Source of the DNA: 2-02-FULL-66-14 sp964651335
Lineage (GTDB): Bacteria > Pseudomonadota > Gammaproteobacteria > Burkholderiales > SG8-39
Assembly: GCA_964651335.1 (NCBI GenBank)
Contig: CAZYVT010000009.1
Location: 26,241 to 90,240 of the forward strand
Direction of reading: 5' to 3'
Length of the DNA: 64,000 nucleotides
A model generated the notes under the pieces. That model was given only the letters and a program-made list of their open reading frames with translations, was not told the DNA's origin and did no database searches. Made by a program: the position numbers and the translations under genes. Position 1 is the first letter of the stretch. Each line of letters begins with the position of its first letter. Positions 1-8,515 of the stretch are shown piece after piece.

Positions 1-498
1 ACAGTCATCGTCGGCGTGAGCTTGCTTGCCGTGAGCGAAGGGTGGGCGCAGCAGAAACAGAAAGTTTCCTACAAGGTAACCGCAGAAAATTCCAAATACA
101 CGCAACGAAACACCATCGATGTGGGAGACGAATCCGGCCATCAATTGGTGATGTTCGAGATTCACCGTACCTTTCCGAGCAACGCGCCCGTAATCAATGG
201 CGTCAAGCTCAAGGAGACGTGGTCCCGTGGCTACGCCGACTATGTCAACAGCAACGGCCTTAGCACCAACTACGCCGTCTATGTGCTCGAAAACGGCGAT
301 CAGTTTCACACCCTGTCGAGCACGATGGGTCAGGCCGATGCGGCGGGAAAACGTACGACCGTATCCGTCGGACACATCCGGGGCGGCACCGGAAAATTCG
401 CCGCGATGAAGGGATTGCTGCGGTCAACGGGCTTATCCGACGGCAAAGCGGGCTTCAACGAGACGCAGGCGGAAATCGAATACTGGTTTGCAAAGTAG
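1..498 (+). CDS. Secreted beta-barrel-like hypothetical protein (5' end outside window)
   Basis: The reading frame is open to the left edge of the window, so the true start is probably upstream; a GTG at 16 is the first possible start inside. The first visible residues are hydrophobic and end in an Ala-x-Ala-like site (GWA before QQ), as in a signal peptide cleaved by signal peptidase I. The mature part of about 150 residues is rich in alternating polar/hydrophobic stretches. A Gly-rich segment (GGTGKFAAMKG, near the C-terminus) resembles allene-oxide-cyclase/dirigent-like barrels. That resemblance is weak and I assign no function. A periplasmic or secreted location is inferred from the signal peptide alone. 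Confidence 0.6.
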   Translation, partial: TVIVGVSLLAVSEGWAQQKQKVSYKVTAENSKYTQRNTIDVGDESGHQLVMFEIHRTFPSNAPVINGVKLKETWSRGYADYVNSNGLSTNYAVYVLENGDQFHTLSSTMGQADAAGKRTTVSVGHIRGGTGKFAAMKGLLRSTGLSDGKAGFNETQAEIEYWFAK

Positions 499-991
499 CC
501 CCCGCGAGGTTTGTGGTGGTTCGGGGTCTGGCGCCGGCTTGATTTGGCGAGTATCGAAGACTCCGGACCCACCGCAGGCTGAACGGCTCTCGCAGTCGAA
601 CCCCGTTCGTTAGCCGGCGACCGCTTTCGGCCAAGTGCGGTCACTCAGGAACCGCGCCGGCGGTGGTGAGTTGGTTCATGAAGAATTACCTTTCCCGCGC
701 TGCGCATTCGCAAGGTGTGCGATCGCCTCGCACAGATCTTCGACGGTATTGTGCGTGTGGACCAGGTCGCTCACTCCCGCCGCGGGCGCGCTGGCGCGCA
801 GCTCCTCGGCGATGTGGCCCGAATGCCGTCCCCACGGCGGCACCGCCTCAGGATCGGTCCTCTTGCCGCAACTATCAATCAGCCTCTTCCTTCTCGGAGG
901 AGCCATATACGGTAGGTTGGGCTAAACCGCTGGATTCAGTGCGCACGCCACCACCCTCATCGCGGAAATGAATTCTCAACCACCCGCTACG
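499..991. other. Intergenic stretch without a supported gene
   Basis: About 490 bases between the secreted-protein gene and the GFA-family gene. Several short frames are open on both strands, as expected at this GC content. One minus-strand frame (676-906) has plausible composition near its C-terminus but no start context and no recognised family. It may be a relic of a longer gene. No convincing promoter, terminator or RNA was seen. Confidence 0.4.
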
Positions 992-1426
992 CTATTCCGC
1001 CACGCTGGCGCCCGAGCCGCCCATTTCCTTCGGCAAGTCCTTCAGCTTGGGCAAGCCGTCCTTGATGCGCAGCACCGTGTCCTGATAGTGCACGTGAACG
1101 CCAGCGTGGTACGGAAAGCCTGGAATGACTGCCGCATACACGTCCGTGAGCCCCATGGTTGGATGCTCGGTAAAGATGTGACCTCCGCAGGTCTTGCACC
1201 ATTTGCGATAGCTCCGCGGCGTCTTGTTGTAGGTGCCGATGTTGTCCGCTCCTCGGATGACCTGCACGGCCTCCGGTTTCCACAGCGTGAAGGCGTTGAC
1301 AGGCCCTGCCGACCAGTGCCGACACGACTCGCAATGACAATAGCCCATGCCGACCGGCTCACCGCTGACCGTGAACTGAACTGCGCCACAAAAGCAGCTG
1401 CACTTGTAAGATTTCCCGGTGCTCAT
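992..1426 (-). CDS. GFA (glutathione-dependent formaldehyde-activating)-family zinc protein
   Basis: A 144-residue protein of the GFA/CENP-V fold. Family zinc ligands are all visible: Cys11 and Cys13 (CFCGAV) with Cys77 and Cys80 (CKTCG) for one zinc, and Cys30, Cys32 and Cys35 (CHCESC) for the second. The founding member was described as joining formaldehyde to glutathione, but most homologues are of unknown substrate, so only the fold is claimed. The start is well supported: a perfect AAGGAGGT Shine-Dalgarno sequence lies just upstream of the ATG. The gene stands alone, convergent with nothing nearby, upstream (on the minus strand) of no obvious partner. Confidence 0.85.
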   Translation of the reverse strand: MSTGKSYKCSCFCGAVQFTVSGEPVGMGYCHCESCRHWSAGPVNAFTLWKPEAVQVIRGADNIGTYNKTPRSYRKWCKTCGGHIFTEHPTMGLTDVYAAVIPGFPYHAGVHVHYQDTVLRIKDGLPKLKDLPKEMGGSGASVAE

Positions 1427-1581
1427 GACGCACCTCCTTGGTGATCCGCCCGGCGACCGGGGCCGGAGCTCGCATTGTTTCAGTGTTCAGCCGACGCGGC
1501 AGATGCAGTTCGGCCCTCAAAGCACTCTTCTAACCGTACGAATCCAAATGTGAGGTTCGCTGCGATCTGCAAAAGTTACCC

Positions 1582-2961
1582 TCATTTGGCTGGCTTGATG
1601 TTCTGATTTACGCGAAACAGGTTCGTCGGGTCGTACCGCTTCTTGATCTTCGCGAGACGATCGTAGTTCTTCCCGTAGGTTGCCCTAATGCGATCCTCTC
1701 CCTCGTCCATCATGAAGTTCACGTATGCGCCGCCCGCGGAGTACTGATGCAGCGCGGCCCAGTAGTCCTTCGCCCACGCGGAGATTTTTTCCTTATTGGC
1801 CGGGTCCGGATCGACGCCGACCATGACCTGGGCCCACACCGCATCTCGGTAGCACCACGGCGTGCTGCTATTCTTGACGCGGCTCGCGACACCGTTGATC
1901 GGGTACAGGTGCATCGTCGATTGCATGGTCGGGAGCCTTGCGCCGTACTTCACGTGCAACGCGATCGCTTCGTCGCCGAGCTCGCGCACGAAATCGGCCT
2001 TCCAGTACCACTGATGGCCGGGCGGATAGAGCGCGTCGAACATGCTCTGCAGGGCCGGATGCGGTATCGGCCCGACCATGTCAAGCGCTGGGGTCTTGAA
2101 TCGCCGAATGGGCTTGAACACCTGCGCCGCCTTCTGGACCGGTCCGGTGTAGCACCACACGATGCCGCACATCTTCTTGTTGTGCAGATGCTCCGGGAAG
2201 GGTGGGCCGGGCGGCACGGTGAGAAGGGCGAAGAAGCCGCTGACGGTGTTGGGCGCCTTCGTGATGAAGCTGCGATACCAACGCATTATTTCGGTCGCGT
2301 CTTCCATCGGCCAGAGCATCGGTCCGGCGTAGTTCGTGTGAATGGGGTGCGCCTTGAAGAGAAACGACGTGACGACGCCGAAGTTGCCGCCGCCGCCGCG
2401 CACCGCCCAGAACAGATCGGGGTGTTCTTTTGCGCTCGCCGTGACGAACCGTCCGTCAGCCAGCACCATGTCGACGGCGAGCAGGTTGTCGATCGTCAGG
2501 CCGCATTGGCGCGTCAAATAACCCAGTCCGCCGCCGAGCGTGAGGCCGCCGACGCCAGTCGTCGAGATGATTCCCGACGGAACGGCCAGACCGAACGCGT
2601 GTGCCGCATGGTCCACATCGCCCCACAGCGCGCCGCCGCCGGCCAGCACCGTCCGCTTATTGGGATCCACGCGGACGTACTTCATGAGCGAAAGATCAAT
2701 GACCAGGCCGTCATCGCAGACGCCCAAGCCGCCGGCGTTGTGGCCGCCGCCGCGGACGGCCACGAGCAGCTTGTGCTCGCGGCCGAAGTTCACCGCCGTC
2801 ATGACGTCGGCCACGTCAGCGCAGCGGGCAATCAGGCGCGGACGCCGATCGATCATTGCGTTGTACACCTTGCGAGCCGTGTCGTAGCCGGAATCCTTGG
2901 GTTGAATCAGTTCGCCGCGAAGCAGCGGCTTGAGATCGCTGATGTTGGATACAACAGTCAT
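1582..2961 (-). CDS. FAD-dependent oxidoreductase, berberine-bridge-enzyme-like
   Basis: A 459-residue flavoprotein of the FAD_binding_4 plus BBE type. The N-terminal domain carries the RGGGHN motif whose His74 is the usual 8-alpha-histidyl FAD attachment site, followed by the Gly-rich GVGGLTLGGGLGYL segment. The C-terminus has the BBE signature (YVNFM, then YDPTNLFRVNQNI). In bicovalent members a Cys precedes the Gly-rich segment; here that position is Ile132, so FAD is probably linked through His only. Such enzymes oxidise alcohols, sugars or aromatics; the substrate cannot be read here. The ATG at 2961 was chosen because a GGGAGGA ribosome site lies 5-6 bases upstream; a longer open frame has no such site. 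No signal peptide is evident. Confidence 0.88.
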   Translation of the reverse strand: MTVVSNISDLKPLLRGELIQPKDSGYDTARKVYNAMIDRRPRLIARCADVADVMTAVNFGREHKLLVAVRGGGHNAGGLGVCDDGLVIDLSLMKYVRVDPNKRTVLAGGGALWGDVDHAAHAFGLAVPSGIISTTGVGGLTLGGGLGYLTRQCGLTIDNLLAVDMVLADGRFVTASAKEHPDLFWAVRGGGGNFGVVTSFLFKAHPIHTNYAGPMLWPMEDATEIMRWYRSFITKAPNTVSGFFALLTVPPGPPFPEHLHNKKMCGIVWCYTGPVQKAAQVFKPIRRFKTPALDMVGPIPHPALQSMFDALYPPGHQWYWKADFVRELGDEAIALHVKYGARLPTMQSTMHLYPINGVASRVKNSSTPWCYRDAVWAQVMVGVDPDPANKEKISAWAKDYWAALHQYSAGGAYVNFMMDEGEDRIRATYGKNYDRLAKIKKRYDPTNLFRVNQNIKPAK

Positions 2962-3536
2962 GGAAGTCCTCCCTTTACGCGTTTTTGGCCGAGGCACAGC
3001 TTGCGTCAATCGACGGCGAGAATACACCCGTGGGCCTCTGGATTTCTACCCGTACGCGCGTGCTCAGGGCCGTCTTGTGCGGCGCGACGCACGCGTCGGC
3101 GTTGACTCGCGCCCTGTGACGGGATCAGCAAACAGTGCGAGGAGCTTCGACAAAATCAGGTAGGGGCGCGTGCCGCTGTATCTGATCGAGCGCAATTTTG
3201 CCGAGCAACCGGAAGCCGCTTCTGACGGTGCCGCTGCCATCTGACCTCATGCCCGAATTATGAACAGTTTGGAGCCGCATGTTTACAACTCAGGGGGCAC
3301 CGATTTGGGTACGATCTCACTTGCCCGGCCGCCTTCACCCGACTGTCTGAACGGCCGCTCTGGGTCGAAACCAGCCGTTCAGGAGACTGGCTTCGGTATC
3401 GTCAAAACCTCTAACCAATGCCCAGCTTCATCCTGCCGGGCGCGCCAGACAATCGACCAAGAGCCTCCGCATCATGCAGGGGCTTTTTCATTTGCGCGCG
3501 ATCATTTGGCGATCACCCAGCGGCCGGATCCTCCGG
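2962..3536. other. Intergenic stretch without a supported gene
   Basis: About 575 bases between the FAD oxidase start and the end of the livF-like gene, including the oxidase promoter region. Open frames here are short, mutually overlapping and without ribosome sites. A weak hairpin followed by five T (around 3464-3490) could act as a plus-strand terminator, but its stem is imperfect. Nothing else was recognised. Confidence 0.35.
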
Positions 3537-4286
3537 TCAGACCCAGAGTACGGACTTGCGGAAGTCGAGGTCCGTGCGCAGTGCCCCGGCGGGCCCCGAG
3601 TGGCTGACGCGTCCGCGATCGAGCACGTACACCTGATCGGCGAGCGCAAGGACGAGATCGAGGTCGTGCTCGATGATGAGGATCGCGATCTCGCGCCGCA
3701 ATTGGTCGAGCGACTTGAAGACTTCTTCCACCACTGCGGGCGCGAGTCCTTCGAAGGGCTCGTCGAGAAGCAGCAGCCGGACGTTGCCGGAGAGAGCGCG
3801 CGCGATGGCCACCATCTGCTGCTCGCCGCCGGACAGCAGATCGGCCTTGGTGTCGAGTTTGGCGCGCACCTGCGGAAAGTAGCCGAAGATGCGCTCCTCG
3901 TCCCAGTGCACTCCAGCGCCGTCGTGCGACGTCCTCGACAGGCCGCCGAGCTTCAGGTTCTCCGCCACGGTGAGGCCGGGAAAGAGCCGCCGCCCCTGCG
4001 GCACCAGCCCGATTCCGGCGCGCGCGATGTGCTCGGGGCTGCGGCCGTTGATCGCCTCTGCGTTGAAACGGATCGCGCCGCTCGAGGTGGCGACGAGGCC
4101 CATGATGCTCCTGAGCGTGGAGGATTTTCCCGCGCCGTTGCGGCCGAGCAGCGCGGTAACCTGGTGGGCGCGTGCCACCAGGGACACGTCGTGGAGGATG
4201 TGGCTCTTGCCGTAGTGGGTGTTGACGCCTTCGAGCTGGAGCAGAACTTCGCCGCCGGCGGGCGCGGTTGACACGCGTTCCGCCAT
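3537..4286 (-). CDS. livF: Branched-chain amino acid-type ABC transporter ATP-binding protein (LivF-like)
   Basis: A 249-residue ABC ATPase. Walker A (GRNGAGKSS, residues 48-56), Q-loop Gln97, signature LSGGEQQ starting at residue 151, Walker B ending in Asp175-Glu176 and the switch His207 are all present, so it should be active. The short length and the LHDVSL/GLVPQGRRLFPGLTV segments are typical of the LivF subunit of hydrophobic amino acid or aromatic acid uptake systems, acting on the cytoplasmic face. No LivG, LivH, LivM or binding-protein gene is adjacent, so it is an orphan or the remains of a larger locus. The ATG at 4286 has an AAAGGTGG site upstream; the longer frame is rich in Arg/Pro and unlike the family. 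It is divergent from the phthalate decarboxylase pseudogene, with 268 bases between. Confidence 0.88.
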   Translation of the reverse strand: MAERVSTAPAGGEVLLQLEGVNTHYGKSHILHDVSLVARAHQVTALLGRNGAGKSSTLRSIMGLVATSSGAIRFNAEAINGRSPEHIARAGIGLVPQGRRLFPGLTVAENLKLGGLSRTSHDGAGVHWDEERIFGYFPQVRAKLDTKADLLSGGEQQMVAIARALSGNVRLLLLDEPFEGLAPAVVEEVFKSLDQLRREIAILIIEHDLDLVLALADQVYVLDRGRVSHSGPAGALRTDLDFRKSVLWV

Positions 4287-4554
4287 GACCACCTTTCGGC
4301 CGCTGCCGAGGACTGTCGCTGCGCTATCGGTGAATACAGGCGGTCTTTGAATGGGGGGAGGGCGCGGCACGGCATGATAACGAGTCAATCCATCCTGATC
4401 TCCTTGCTCGACGGTTTCCCGGTGTCCCATAATTGGGTTGCGGCGCCAGTGCAATTTCGCGCAGGAAATCCGCTGCGGCATCAAGCAGGGTGTCTACGCG
4501 CAAAGACCGCCTGCGAACCCTGAGGCGCGTGCCGAAATCGGGGATTCATGACCT

Positions 4555-5324
4555 ATGGCCAAGTTGTCGCTTGATTTTGCCTGCGCCCTCTATGACCGGA
4601 TGCAACCGCTCTATACCGGGGAGGTGCAAGTCGATGAGGCAAGCGCGTCGGCGTGGCGCTCTACACGATGACGGCCGCGGTCTTCATTCGCGGGCTCTTG
4701 CAGCATGAGTATGGAGTGGACCTCTCGAAAATTCGCTGGGTCCAGGGCGCGATCAATTCCGCGGGATCGCACGGCGATCCCCATGTGCTGCCGCTTCTCA
4801 AGGCTGTAACGATGGAGACGGCCGACCGCAGCAAATCGCTGGATGACCTCCTCGTGTCAGGCGAAATCGACGCGACCATCGGAACCAGCGTTCCTCGGTC
4901 GATCCGCGGAAATCCGGCCATCGCGCGCCTCATTCCTGATTTTCGCGAGATCGAGAAAGAGTACTACAAGCGCACCAGGATCTTCCCGATCATGCATCTC
5001 GTCGCGATCCGCAAGGACGTTTACCAGAAGCATCCCTTCGTGGCGACGAGCCTCTACAACGCAATGGTCCGATCGAAAGACCTGGCCGTCAAGAAAATGA
5101 AGAACCTGCGGGCGCTGCGCTATATGCTGCCATGGTTGGCGGCGGATCTCGACGAAATCGACGAGGTGTTTGGGGACGATCCATGGCCGTATGGACTCGA
5201 GGCCAATCGCCCGACACTCGAAGCCCTCGTCACCTACCTGCACGATCAGGCGATGATCGCAGAGACAATGCCTGTGGACGAACTCTTCGTTTCCACCTAC
5301 GGCCACACCGCACCCGCATATTGA
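4555..5324 (+). pseudogene. 4,5-dihydroxyphthalate decarboxylase pseudogene (internal deletion plus frameshift)
   Basis: The ATG at 4555 opens a frame whose first ~29 residues (MAKLSLDFACALYDR, then GEVQVD) match the conserved N-terminus of 4,5-dihydroxyphthalate decarboxylase; it stops within 40 codons. A second frame, recognisable from about 4638 (GKRVGV then YTMTAAVFIRGLLQHEYGVD) to the stop at 5324, is the C-terminal two thirds of the same enzyme. The intervening ~80 residues of a ~330-residue protein are missing and the frame shifts at the junction near 4635. A 223-residue frame beginning at a GTG (4653) is open but lacks the N-terminal domain. The enzyme would remove a carboxylate from 4,5-dihydroxyphthalate to give protocatechuate; this copy should be inactive. 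An assembly error is possible. Confidence 0.75.
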
Positions 5325-5345
5325 TTGGTCCGGAATCAGCAAGCC

Positions 5346-6110
5346 ATGAGCAATCTCGACGCGGCGATCAATGACCTTGTGATCGCCAATCGCATTCTGG
5401 CGAAGGAAGACGTGGTGGACGCCTATGGCCACGTCAGCATTCGCCACCCGGACAAGCCGAAACATTTTTTCCTTGCACGGTCCCTTGCGCCGGAACTGGT
5501 CGAGCGCAACGACATCGTCGAATTCGGCCTCGACGGCGAGCCGGTACGGGACGAGAAGCGTGCGCTTTATCTGGAACGCTTTATTCACGCAGCGATCCTG
5601 GAAGCACGGCCGGATGTCATGGCCGTGGTTCACGCCCATGCCGAGGACATCCTTCCTTTCGGGATTGCCCGGGAAACGCCGCTGCGGCCGGTCATCCACG
5701 CGGGCAGCTTCATCGGCGCCCATGTGCCGGTGTGGGACATCGCCGACAAATTCGGCGACACCAATGTCCTGGTCTCGAACATCGAGCAGGGGCGCGACCT
5801 GGCGAAGTGCCTTGCCGGGAACAACGTCGCCTTGATGCGCGGCCACGGATTTGCGTCCGCGGCGCGCTCTCTCATCGAGGTCGTGCGCATGTCCGTCTAC
5901 CTGCCGCGTAACGCCCGTGCGCTGCTCCGGGCGAAGCAATTGGGCGGTGAGATCAAATACCTGTCCAAAGGCGAGATCGCGGCCCGTGACGCGGGTTACG
6001 GCCCCTATTCGACCGAAACCTGGCGCGCCTGGGAATACTGGGCGAACAGGGCAGGCTGCGGTCACTTGCTCAGTCGGCTGGATGGCGGGCACGTTCACGG
6101 GAAGAGCTGA
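5346..6110 (+). CDS. Class II aldolase/adducin-family protein, possible aromatic-acid decarboxylase or aldolase
   Basis: A 254-residue cytoplasmic protein of the class II aldolase fold. Metal ligands His96 and His98 (VVHAHAED) and His167 (MRGHGFAS) are visible, and Glu78 is a candidate catalytic acid. The family includes fuculose-phosphate aldolase and also 3,4-dihydroxyphthalate decarboxylase and related aromatic-acid decarboxylases. It follows the phthalate decarboxylase pseudogene by 21 bases on the same strand, so an aromatic substrate is a reasonable inference but is not shown by the sequence. The ATG at 5346 was preferred over a GTG seven codons upstream because family members begin close to this point. 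No strong ribosome site is visible. Confidence 0.82.
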   Translation: MSNLDAAINDLVIANRILAKEDVVDAYGHVSIRHPDKPKHFFLARSLAPELVERNDIVEFGLDGEPVRDEKRALYLERFIHAAILEARPDVMAVVHAHAEDILPFGIARETPLRPVIHAGSFIGAHVPVWDIADKFGDTNVLVSNIEQGRDLAKCLAGNNVALMRGHGFASAARSLIEVVRMSVYLPRNARALLRAKQLGGEIKYLSKGEIAARDAGYGPYSTETWRAWEYWANRAGCGHLLSRLDGGHVHGKS

Positions 6111-6202
6111 ACGGAATCAGAGCAGCGCTTGGCGAATGGCCTGCTCGGTCGCACTTGGTTGCTTGCTCCCTCGCGGACCATTTCCGGATCCGACGGATCC
6201 CG

Positions 6203-6604
6203 TCAGCGCTTGCTTTTGCGCTTGCGCTCCAGAATCAGGTTCGCCTCGCGAAACGCCTTCGCGTAGAGGTCCGGGTAGTTCGCGCGGAGTACGTGCCAGT
6301 CGCTCGCCTTCAGGCGGTCGAGTTCGCGGCTCGCCACGAATTCGCTGTACTCGAGCGAAAGAGAGCTGAGTTGGTCCTTGACGATCTCCTCGACACGCAA
6401 GTCCCGCACGCGCTTCAGGCGCCCGAGTGTCGGCGCCTTGACGTGAGCAGTTGCCTGCAAGTGGTGGGGTACTTCCACCTCGGCAAGCTCGACTGTTTCC
6501 CGCACGCTGCGCGAAGTGGAGATCGCGGTCGCAACCTTACGGCAGTCGTCTTCGAGCTTGGCAAGCTCCTCGGCAATGGATGAAGATTCGGAGTCAGACG
6601 TCAC
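6203..6604 (-). CDS. Hypothetical protein, helical
   Basis: A 133-residue acidic-to-basic protein, Ser-rich at the N-terminus and Lys/Arg-rich at the C-terminus (ending ERKRKSKR). It is predicted largely helical with heptad-like hydrophobic spacing, so a coiled coil is possible. I recognise no family. It has no signal peptide or membrane segment. It is convergent with the class II aldolase gene, with a short palindromic GGATCC repeat (6186-6200) in the gap. It lies 36 bases downstream of the MetE-like gene on the same strand and may be cotranscribed with it. Coding is supported by consistent codon composition and absence of a better frame. Confidence 0.55.
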   Translation of the reverse strand: MTSDSESSSIAEELAKLEDDCRKVATAISTSRSVRETVELAEVEVPHHLQATAHVKAPTLGRLKRVRDLRVEEIVKDQLSSLSLEYSEFVASRELDRLKASDWHVLRANYPDLYAKAFREANLILERKRKSKR

Positions 6605-6640
6605 GATGCGCCCTTTCTGGGGCAGTTTCCAGTATATCGC

Positions 6641-7672
6641 CTACCTGCGCGCGCCGTACTCCGCGCGCAGCCGTTTCGCGCCCTCGACCATCGCGCGGAG
6701 CTTCCCGTCGGCTACGTCGCGCGGCAGGTACTTCATGCCGCAGTCGGGCGCGAGGATCACGTTTTCCGGCCGCACGTAAGGCAGCGCGCGCTTGATGCGC
6801 GCAACCACAGTCCCGGGCGTTTCGACCGTCATGTCGTTCAGGTCGAGGCAGCCGACCATGATTTTCTTGCCCTCGAGGCGGGCGAGCACCGCGCAGTCGA
6901 GGTTGGATTGCGCGGTCTCGATCGACACTTGCTGGCACGAGCACCCGGCAAACTCGGGCAGGAACGAGTAGCCCGAGGGTCGCTGGTGGATGATCGCGGC
7001 ATAGCCGAAGCAGATGTGCACCGCGGTAGTCCCGGTCACGCCCTCGAGCGCCCGGTTGAGTGCTTTGAGCCCGAACTGGCGCGCCTTCTCGGGACGCGCC
7101 TGCATGTAAGGCTCGTCCACCTGCACGATATCGGCGCCCGCGGCGAAGAGGTCACGGATCTCCTCGTTGACCGCGACCGCGTAGTCCATCGCGGCCGCTT
7201 CCTCCGAGGCGTAGAAGTCGTTCTGCGCCTGCTGCGACATCGTGAACGGGCCCGGCACGGTCATCTTGACCAGGCGCGTGGTGTGCCGCTGCAGAAACTT
7301 CAGGTCTTCGACCTCGACCGGGTGCTTGCGCCGGATCCGGCTGCAGATCCGGGGCACGGGATTGGGGTGACCCGAACGGTCAAGCGCGGTGCCGGGCTTG
7401 TCGAGGTCCACACCCTCGAGCGCAGTGGCGAAGCGGTTCGAATAGCTCTCGCGCCTGATCTCGCCGTCGGTGACGATGTCTAGGCCCGCGTGCTCCTGCG
7501 CCTTGATCGCCATGATCGTGGCATCGTCCTGCGCTTCGGCGAGCCAGGGCTCCGGAATCCGCCACAGCTCTTTCGCCCGCACGCGCGGAGGAAAGCTCCC
7601 GGCGAGCTTCTTGCGGTCGATGAGCCACTCGGGCTGCGGGTAGCTTCCGACCAGCGTGGTGGGAAAGAGCAT
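6641..7672 (-). CDS. MetE-like cobalamin-independent methionine synthase C-terminal-domain protein
   Basis: A 343-residue protein equal to the catalytic half of MetE (Meth_synt_2 type). It opens with the family motif TTLVGSYPQPEW. Zinc ligands are conserved: His219 and Cys221 (VHICFGY), Glu252 (SIETA) and Cys311 (PDCGMKYL). Asp186-Glu187 (QVDEPYM) matches the homocysteine-binding segment. The N-terminal folate-binding half of full MetE is absent, as in archaeal MetE-like proteins and alkyl/epoxide transferases. It may therefore use another methyl donor or a different thiol reaction. The start ATG at 7672 lies 11 bases after the stop of the thioesterase gene, so the two are probably one operon. 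The longer frame extending into that gene is a shadow. Confidence 0.85.
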   Translation of the reverse strand: MLFPTTLVGSYPQPEWLIDRKKLAGSFPPRVRAKELWRIPEPWLAEAQDDATIMAIKAQEHAGLDIVTDGEIRRESYSNRFATALEGVDLDKPGTALDRSGHPNPVPRICSRIRRKHPVEVEDLKFLQRHTTRLVKMTVPGPFTMSQQAQNDFYASEEAAAMDYAVAVNEEIRDLFAAGADIVQVDEPYMQARPEKARQFGLKALNRALEGVTGTTAVHICFGYAAIIHQRPSGYSFLPEFAGCSCQQVSIETAQSNLDCAVLARLEGKKIMVGCLDLNDMTVETPGTVVARIKRALPYVRPENVILAPDCGMKYLPRDVADGKLRAMVEGAKRLRAEYGARR

Positions 7673-7683
7673 TGATTTCCTTT

Positions 7684-8505
7684 TTATTCGCGCAACCGGA
7701 TCGAAAGGCTTTGCGTGGATCTGCCGAGCAGCCCGAGCGAATCGAAGATCCTCGCTTCGGCCAGACCGCTTCCGCTCGGCCCCACGAGCGTACGCGCATC
7801 GATGCAGATCCATTCGCCTTGCGGTTTGCGGAGCAGGTTGATGGTGAGGTCGGAGTTGACGAAGACGTAGCGGCCGAAGTCGAGGACGGCGCTGATGCCG
7901 TTGCCCGAGTCCGCGGCGACCGCGACGCGCTGGATCGCGCTCGGATCCTCGCCGGCAAGCAGTGGATGCCGCATCCGGAACCAGACGGCACAGGGTCCGC
8001 GAAAAAAAGTGCCTTCCGCAATCCGGGCCTCCATCAGATCCTGATAGCCGGTCATCTTGACCGAGAAGGGAAACCGGGCTGCGGGCGACTCGCCGAACGA
8101 ACGCGGCGCGAAGGGCAGCGGGTGGCCCGGAAGGGCAGACGGGATGCTCACCTCCGCGTCTCGCTGCGCGAGGGCGGTGAAGCGGGCAACCTCCTTCCCG
8201 CCGGCATTCAGCCGCGCGGAAAAATGAGCGACATTTCTTCCCGCGTACTCGGTCTGAACCTCGACCGCGAGTTCCGCGATCGGGATCGGGCGTAGCAGAT
8301 TGGCCGTCAGGCGCGCGATGTGCGTGAGTTCGAGCGCCGCCGCGGCGCGCTCGATCTCGCGCGCGACCAGCGCGATCGGCGGTCCCGCGTGCTGGTGCTC
8401 CGGATGCCACGGGCCGCGGGTCAGCCCGGTCGAGCAGTAAGAGCCGCTTTCGAGCGCTACGTAGGCGCTTGACGGAGGCTGTAGCGAATCGGGACCGTCG
8501 TGCAA
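7684..8505 (-). CDS. TesB-like acyl-CoA thioesterase (double hotdog)
   Basis: A 273-residue protein with the layout of the 4HBT_3/TesB-like family: an N-terminal hotdog with WHPEHQHAGPPIALVAR, equivalent to the substrate-binding HGGP motif, and a C-terminal hotdog with an AADSGNG segment placing the likely catalytic Asp. It would hydrolyse a medium or aromatic acyl-CoA in the cytoplasm; the exact substrate is unknown. It is followed at 11 bases by the MetE-like gene and preceded at 10 bases by the DUF427/cyclase gene, all minus strand, so an operon of three or four genes is likely. No signal peptide or membrane segment is seen. Confidence 0.8.
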   Translation of the reverse strand: MHDGPDSLQPPSSAYVALESGSYCSTGLTRGPWHPEHQHAGPPIALVAREIERAAAALELTHIARLTANLLRPIPIAELAVEVQTEYAGRNVAHFSARLNAGGKEVARFTALAQRDAEVSIPSALPGHPLPFAPRSFGESPAARFPFSVKMTGYQDLMEARIAEGTFFRGPCAVWFRMRHPLLAGEDPSAIQRVAVAADSGNGISAVLDFGRYVFVNSDLTINLLRKPQGEWICIDARTLVGPSGSGLAEARIFDSLGLLGRSTQSLSIRLRE

Positions 8506-8515
8506 TAGAGAAGAC

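Noticed and set aside
676..906. Minus-strand frame of 76 codons between the first two genes
   Set aside because: Composition at its C-terminus looks coding-like, but there is no ribosome site, no recognised family and overlapping frames on the other strand are equally open.
1747..3105. Long plus-strand frame opposite the FAD oxidase gene
   Set aside because: It is antisense to a clearly conserved enzyme, Arg/His-rich and without motifs; it is a GC-driven shadow.
4653..5324. Treating the phthalate decarboxylase fragment as a complete 223-residue gene
   Set aside because: Recognisable N-terminal sequence of the same enzyme lies just upstream in another frame, so a disrupted gene explains the data better.
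6186..6200. GGATCC-GAC-GGATCC palindrome as a terminator
   Set aside because: The stem is only six bases, with no T run; it may be chance.
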